Shown here one piece after another: positions 7,627 through 9,786 of a stretch of 9,786 nucleotides of DNA. The first letter of the stretch is position 1. Each line of letters begins with the position of its first letter. The DNA comes from Tannerella sp. GTDB lineage: Bacteria > Bacteroidota > Bacteroidia > Bacteroidales > Tannerellaceae. The DNA is taken from positions 1 to 9,786 of the forward strand of contig JAITPH010000021.1 in NCBI GenBank assembly GCA_031289515.1, in the 5' to 3' direction. The notes under the pieces are model-generated. The model saw only the letters and a list, made by a program, of their open reading frames with translations, ran no database searches and was not told where the DNA came from. The position numbers and the translations under genes are program-made.

Positions 7627-7803
7627 ATTATAAAGAAGGGAACATTATTAAATATATTTTTGGCATGTACTCCAATATTCTTTTTCATTGGAATATATTT
7701 TCTGGATATGATTTTCAGACCTGAGAAAACCGAGTCTATTAAAGACTACATCATACTCTCTCTAATATGCGGGTATTTAATAAGTATGATACTTGGTATT
7801 TAA
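7627..7803 (+). CDS. Possible tiny two-helix membrane protein, start uncertain
   Basis: Directly after the M28 stop, the same frame stays open from 7624 to TAA at 7801-7803. It encodes two hydrophobic stretches, about IFLACTPIFFFIGIYFL and YIILSLICGYLISMILGI, around a polar turn (RPEKTESIKD). This helix-turn-helix layout looks protein-like, but there is no ATG before 7708. Possible starts are ATT at 7627, TTG at 7660 or ATG at 7708 (one helix only). TATTTTTG at 7655-7662 resembles a -7 element but has no -33 partner. It may be a remnant, a readthrough tail or chance in AT-rich DNA. I do not recognise a family. Confidence 0.28.
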   Translation: MIKKGTLLNIFLACTPIFFFIGIYFLDMIFRPEKTESIKDYIILSLICGYLISMILGI

Positions 7804-7842
7804 AACGGAAAGACAGGAAAAATCAAAAGTATCAGCGTGCGG

Positions 7843-8136
7843 TCATACATAGACTATGTCTCTCATTATGCGTTTGACAAAGGTTGGGCGGAGGTTGCTG
7901 TGCTTGCGAACTACATCAACATGCATGCCAAAAAATTGCTCCAACTCGCACGGAAGACCTGTTAAAGATTTCAAACCAAGCGATTTGCCTTCGTAATAGA
8001 TATCAAGGTCGCTGCTCTCGGTTTGCTCGCCACGCGCCACAGAACCGAAAATGCCAATGCGCTCGATGCCGTACTCGGCGCCGAACTGCTGCTTAAACTG
8101 CTGTAACATACGTATGTATTCGTCTCTGGTCTTCAT
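7843..8136 (-). CDS. Minimal MNT-type nucleotidyltransferase (MntA-like, HEPN/MNT antitoxin family)
   Basis: This 97-aa protein of the polymerase-beta nucleotidyltransferase superfamily carries a perfect GSx10DxD motif: Gly31-Ser32, then Asp43 and Asp45 (GIFGSVARGEQ to SDLDIYYE). A third acidic residue is likely Asp74 in VDVV. The C-terminal VRKHSNLRPTFVKRIMRDI matches the usual MNT tail. Known members pair with a HEPN (DUF86-type) toxin and act as antitoxins by adding AMP to it; that role is family knowledge. Here neither side on the minus strand encodes a HEPN protein: upstream is GH29 and downstream is the 3' end of the M28 region. It is therefore an orphan in this view. It has its own consensus promoter at 8162-8193 and no sign of decay. 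Confidence 0.88.
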   Translation of the reverse strand: MKTRDEYIRMLQQFKQQFGAEYGIERIGIFGSVARGEQTESSDLDIYYEGKSLGLKSLTGLPCELEQFFGMHVDVVRKHSNLRPTFVKRIMRDIVYV

Positions 8137-8161
8137 CTGTTGTTCTTTGATTTTTCGACAG

Positions 8162-8193
8162 CAAATATAGTCATTTATTTCCGAATGACAAAA
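8162..8193 (-). promoter_or_regulatory. Bacteroidetes-type promoter for the MNT gene
   Basis: Read on the minus strand, TTTTG (8193-8189), a 19-base spacer and TATATTTG (8169-8162) match the -33/-7 Bacteroidetes consensus fully. The -7 element is 25 bases from the ATG at 8136, giving a short leader. The gene is thus likely expressed independently of the fucosidase gene upstream of it. Confidence 0.75.
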
Positions 8194-8246
8194 CTTTCGC
8201 TAATAAAAAACGCCAAAAAATCCTTTTATTTCAGAAAATTCATGCC

Positions 8247-9311
8247 TTAGTCCGGTGGCAATCCGTTCGATAAATCAGATTCCAATCTTTTTCGTAACGC
8301 AATAAGCAATTCAACATCTTTATCTCTCATTCTCCCTTCGCGATTAGGCGGACAGTTAAGAATCAGGATATTATCCTGCGCCGTGGCAATTTTATACAGT
8401 TCCGCCAATTCGTCTAACGATTTGTAAACAGAGTCTTCGGTATGGTAAAACCATTTGCCGCTCATGCAAACCGTAGATTCCCACGGCATATAATAAGTTT
8501 GACCGTCGTGGGTAAACAGTTTCGGGTCGGGATTTGCCGGAAGATACGGATCGCCCAAGCGAAAATCACTTGGAAAATAGTGTATCGGATCGAGTTCTTT
8601 TTGATCTTTCGGATATATACTTCCTCCTGATTTATCATCATAGCCTATTGTCCAGTTGGAACTTATCTGGCATTGCGGCTCCCTGTATTTTACGGTTTTG
8701 TAAATATCGGAGAGTGGCCAGCGGGCAGCCGGTTTCGTCCAACTGCCATCCAACCATAATTCGACGATTGGGGTATGTTTTCCGGTAATGTCTATCAACT
8801 CATTTAGTTGATTGATCATATATTTATTATATGCCGAATCCGATGCAACATTATCCACATCGGGATTTTGTTTGCGATCCCATAGGGAATAATACAAACC
8901 CAGCGCGATTCCCTGCGCTTTACATTCTTTGGCGACCGCTTCTACTACATTGGCCGTATTTCCGGAATTAGCCGCGTCATATTCGGTATATTTGCTGTTC
9001 CACAGGCAGAAACCGTCATGATGTTTAGTCACCAGAATAATGTATTTCATCCCGGCGTTTTTGGCTGTTTCCACCCATTGGCGTGCATCAACGGCAGTCG
9101 GTTTATACGATGCCGCAGGTTTGGAGCCATCAGTCCATTCCTCATTATGAAATGTATTGACTCCGAAATGAATAAACATGCCATATTTCCGTTTGATTTG
9201 CTCCAATTGGTATTTGCCCGGAGTTGTGGACGGAACTGGCGCTTCTGTTTTGCTACGGCAACTTACCGCGCCCAAAAAGAGAATAAGCAATAAATAATAC
9301 TTTGTTTTCAT
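8247..9311 (-). CDS. GH29 alpha-L-fucosidase, lipoprotein
   Basis: This is a retaining glycoside hydrolase that removes terminal alpha-L-fucose from glycans. The signal peptide ends in LGAVSC (lipid Cys18), so the enzyme is probably anchored in the outer membrane or periplasm. GH29 landmarks are YGMFIHFGVNTF (residues 43-54), KYIILVTKHHDGFCLWNS (89-106), GIALGLYYSLWD (134-145) and VELWLDGSW (183-191), where Asp188 is the expected nucleophile. Glu278 in MPWEST is a candidate acid/base; this assignment is an inference. At 354 aa it is essentially the catalytic barrel, shorter than many GH29 enzymes that carry a C-terminal beta domain. The overall motif pattern leans to the GH29-B (alpha-1,3/1,4) type, with low certainty. 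It is on the opposite strand from the SusCD block, so co-regulation is not evident. No clear TAnnTTTG promoter was found upstream. Confidence 0.93.
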   Translation of the reverse strand: MKTKYYLLLILFLGAVSCRSKTEAPVPSTTPGKYQLEQIKRKYGMFIHFGVNTFHNEEWTDGSKPAASYKPTAVDARQWVETAKNAGMKYIILVTKHHDGFCLWNSKYTEYDAANSGNTANVVEAVAKECKAQGIALGLYYSLWDRKQNPDVDNVASDSAYNKYMINQLNELIDITGKHTPIVELWLDGSWTKPAARWPLSDIYKTVKYREPQCQISSNWTIGYDDKSGGSIYPKDQKELDPIHYFPSDFRLGDPYLPANPDPKLFTHDGQTYYMPWESTVCMSGKWFYHTEDSVYKSLDELAELYKIATAQDNILILNCPPNREGRMRDKDVELLIALRKRLESDLSNGLPPD

Positions 9312-9376
9312 AAATTCTTTAATTAATAATTCAATGTAACTCTGTTTAACGAAGGATTCTGCCTTTTGTCGTATGA

Positions 9377-9388
9377 CAATGACGGATA
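9377..9388. repeat. Short match to the left-end tandem unit
   Basis: CAATGACGGATA is identical to the start of the second 19-bp unit at 83-94. It lies in the 169-base gap between the fucosidase and AbiEii-like genes. It may be a relic of the same repeat family, but the match is only 12 bases. Confidence 0.3.
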
Positions 9389-9414
9389 TACTTCTATTCT
9401 TTTATAATGACACA

Positions 9415-9444
9415 CAAATATTCGTGGATTTCCACATGAATTTG
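9415..9444. promoter_or_regulatory. Imperfect 30-bp dyad upstream of the fucosidase gene
   Basis: The segment is symmetric about 9429.5. The inner arms GTGGA/TCCAC (9424-9428, 9431-9435) and the outer arms CAAAT/ATTTG (9415-9419, 9440-9444) are perfect, with four mostly unpaired positions between. A second AT-rich palindrome ACAAAT-T-ATTTGT sits at 9455-9467, and CACAAAT occurs in both. The site is about 105-130 bases before the fucosidase start and just beyond the end of the AbiEii-like gene. It could be an operator or a weak terminator for the latter; no T-run supports a terminator. Confidence 0.35.
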
Positions 9445-9480
9445 CCCCTAAATCACAAATTATTTGTTTTCCCATTTTAT

Positions 9481-9786
9481 TCAGACAAAATTTATCCTGT
9501 CCACCAATTGCAAAAAGTATTCGGTACTCCAAATTTCCATTTCGGCAGGATTTTTCAGAAATGGACTTACATCTTTTTTCACCAAACCAATGTTCGTTTT
9601 TTTGATTTTCTCTCTTAAAAGTTGTTTGAAAAAATCCGGCGCGAAATCTTTTTCCGGAATGGAATTAATTTGCGCTGTTCGTTGTTGTAAATGTTTGAAA
9701 TCAAGTGTAATATTATTCCGGACATACCACTCAAAATCGTACCAGTCGCGTCCTTTTACACGACTTTTCCACGCGCGAAACAAAAG
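9481..9786 (-). CDS. AbiEii/AbiGii-type toxin-family nucleotidyltransferase, C-terminal part
   Basis: This is a partial gene: the frame is open to the window edge and the visible 101 residues are the C-terminus only. RVKGRDWYDFEWYVRNNI (about residues 9-26 of the visible part) is characteristic of the C-terminal half of PF08843-type proteins. The nucleotidyltransferase motifs would lie outside the window, so activity cannot be judged. In type IV toxin-antitoxin (AbiE) systems the toxin gene follows an AbiEi antitoxin gene, which on this strand would be beyond the right edge. TTG at 9783-9781 should not be taken as the start, since the homologous region continues upstream (Leu-Leu-Phe-Arg-Ala-Trp). 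The gene ends at TGA (9483-9481), 169 bases before the fucosidase start. Confidence 0.78.
   Translation of the reverse strand, partial: LLFRAWKSRVKGRDWYDFEWYVRNNITLDFKHLQQRTAQINSIPEKDFAPDFFKQLLREKIKKTNIGLVKKDVSPFLKNPAEMEIWSTEYFLQLVDRINFV

Noticed and set aside
7671..7692. TCCAAT-N10-ATTGGA stem after the M28 gene as a terminator
   Set aside because: Six AT-rich base pairs with a ten-base loop and no proper T-run; too weak to call.
8200..8246. Terminator between the fucosidase and MNT genes
   Set aside because: T-runs are present on the minus strand but no GC-containing stem precedes them.
9323..9532. 69-codon minus-strand frame between the fucosidase and AbiEii-like genes
   Set aside because: It overlaps the C-terminal coding end of the AbiEii-like gene in another frame and shows no motif. 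It is probably spurious, as is the plus-strand frame at 9373-9618.

Overview
The window reads as Bacteroidota, most likely order Bacteroidales. It carries an adjacent SusC/SusD pair, lipoprotein signal peptides ending in a lipobox Cys, start codons without a clear Shine-Dalgarno sequence, and two matches to the Bacteroidetes housekeeping promoter (TTG or TTTTG, a 19-20 bp spacer, then TAnnTTTG). The short palindromic repeats at the left end and the toxin-antitoxin-like nucleotidyltransferase genes at the right suggest a repeat-bearing gut-type genome, but species cannot be read from this sequence.

Left part (1-1614): a perfect 29-bp-arm inverted repeat at the window edge runs into three 19-bp-spaced CAATGACGG units. 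The third unit supplies the ATG of a TolB-like / BF3164-type six-bladed beta-propeller lipoprotein gene. That gene is split near its 3' end by a -1 frame change at an A-tract (A AAA AAG). It is followed by a possible 53-aa membrane peptide, degenerate copies of the same repeat, and a promoter-bearing leader.

Centre (1552-7623, + strand): a consensus promoter drives a SusC-type TonB-dependent transporter (1039 aa), a SusD-type surface lipoprotein (550 aa, 19 bp downstream) and, after 176 bp, a secreted M28-family zinc aminopeptidase with all expected metal ligands. SusC and SusD would form the outer-membrane import complex. The peptidase may process peptide or glycopeptide substrate, but its membership in the operon is unproven. 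No glycoside hydrolase or regulator lies in this co-directional block.

Right part (7624-9786): after a possible tiny membrane ORF, all genes are on the minus strand. They are a minimal MNT-type nucleotidyltransferase (MntA-like) with its own consensus promoter but no visible HEPN partner, a GH29 alpha-L-fucosidase lipoprotein, and the C-terminal end of an AbiEii-type nucleotidyltransferase cut by the window edge.

I see no CRISPR array, tRNA, rRNA or transposase. No wholly new system is demonstrated. The points most worth checking are the A-tract frame change, the repeat-supplied start of the propeller gene, the orphan MNT gene, and the SusCD plus M28 arrangement.
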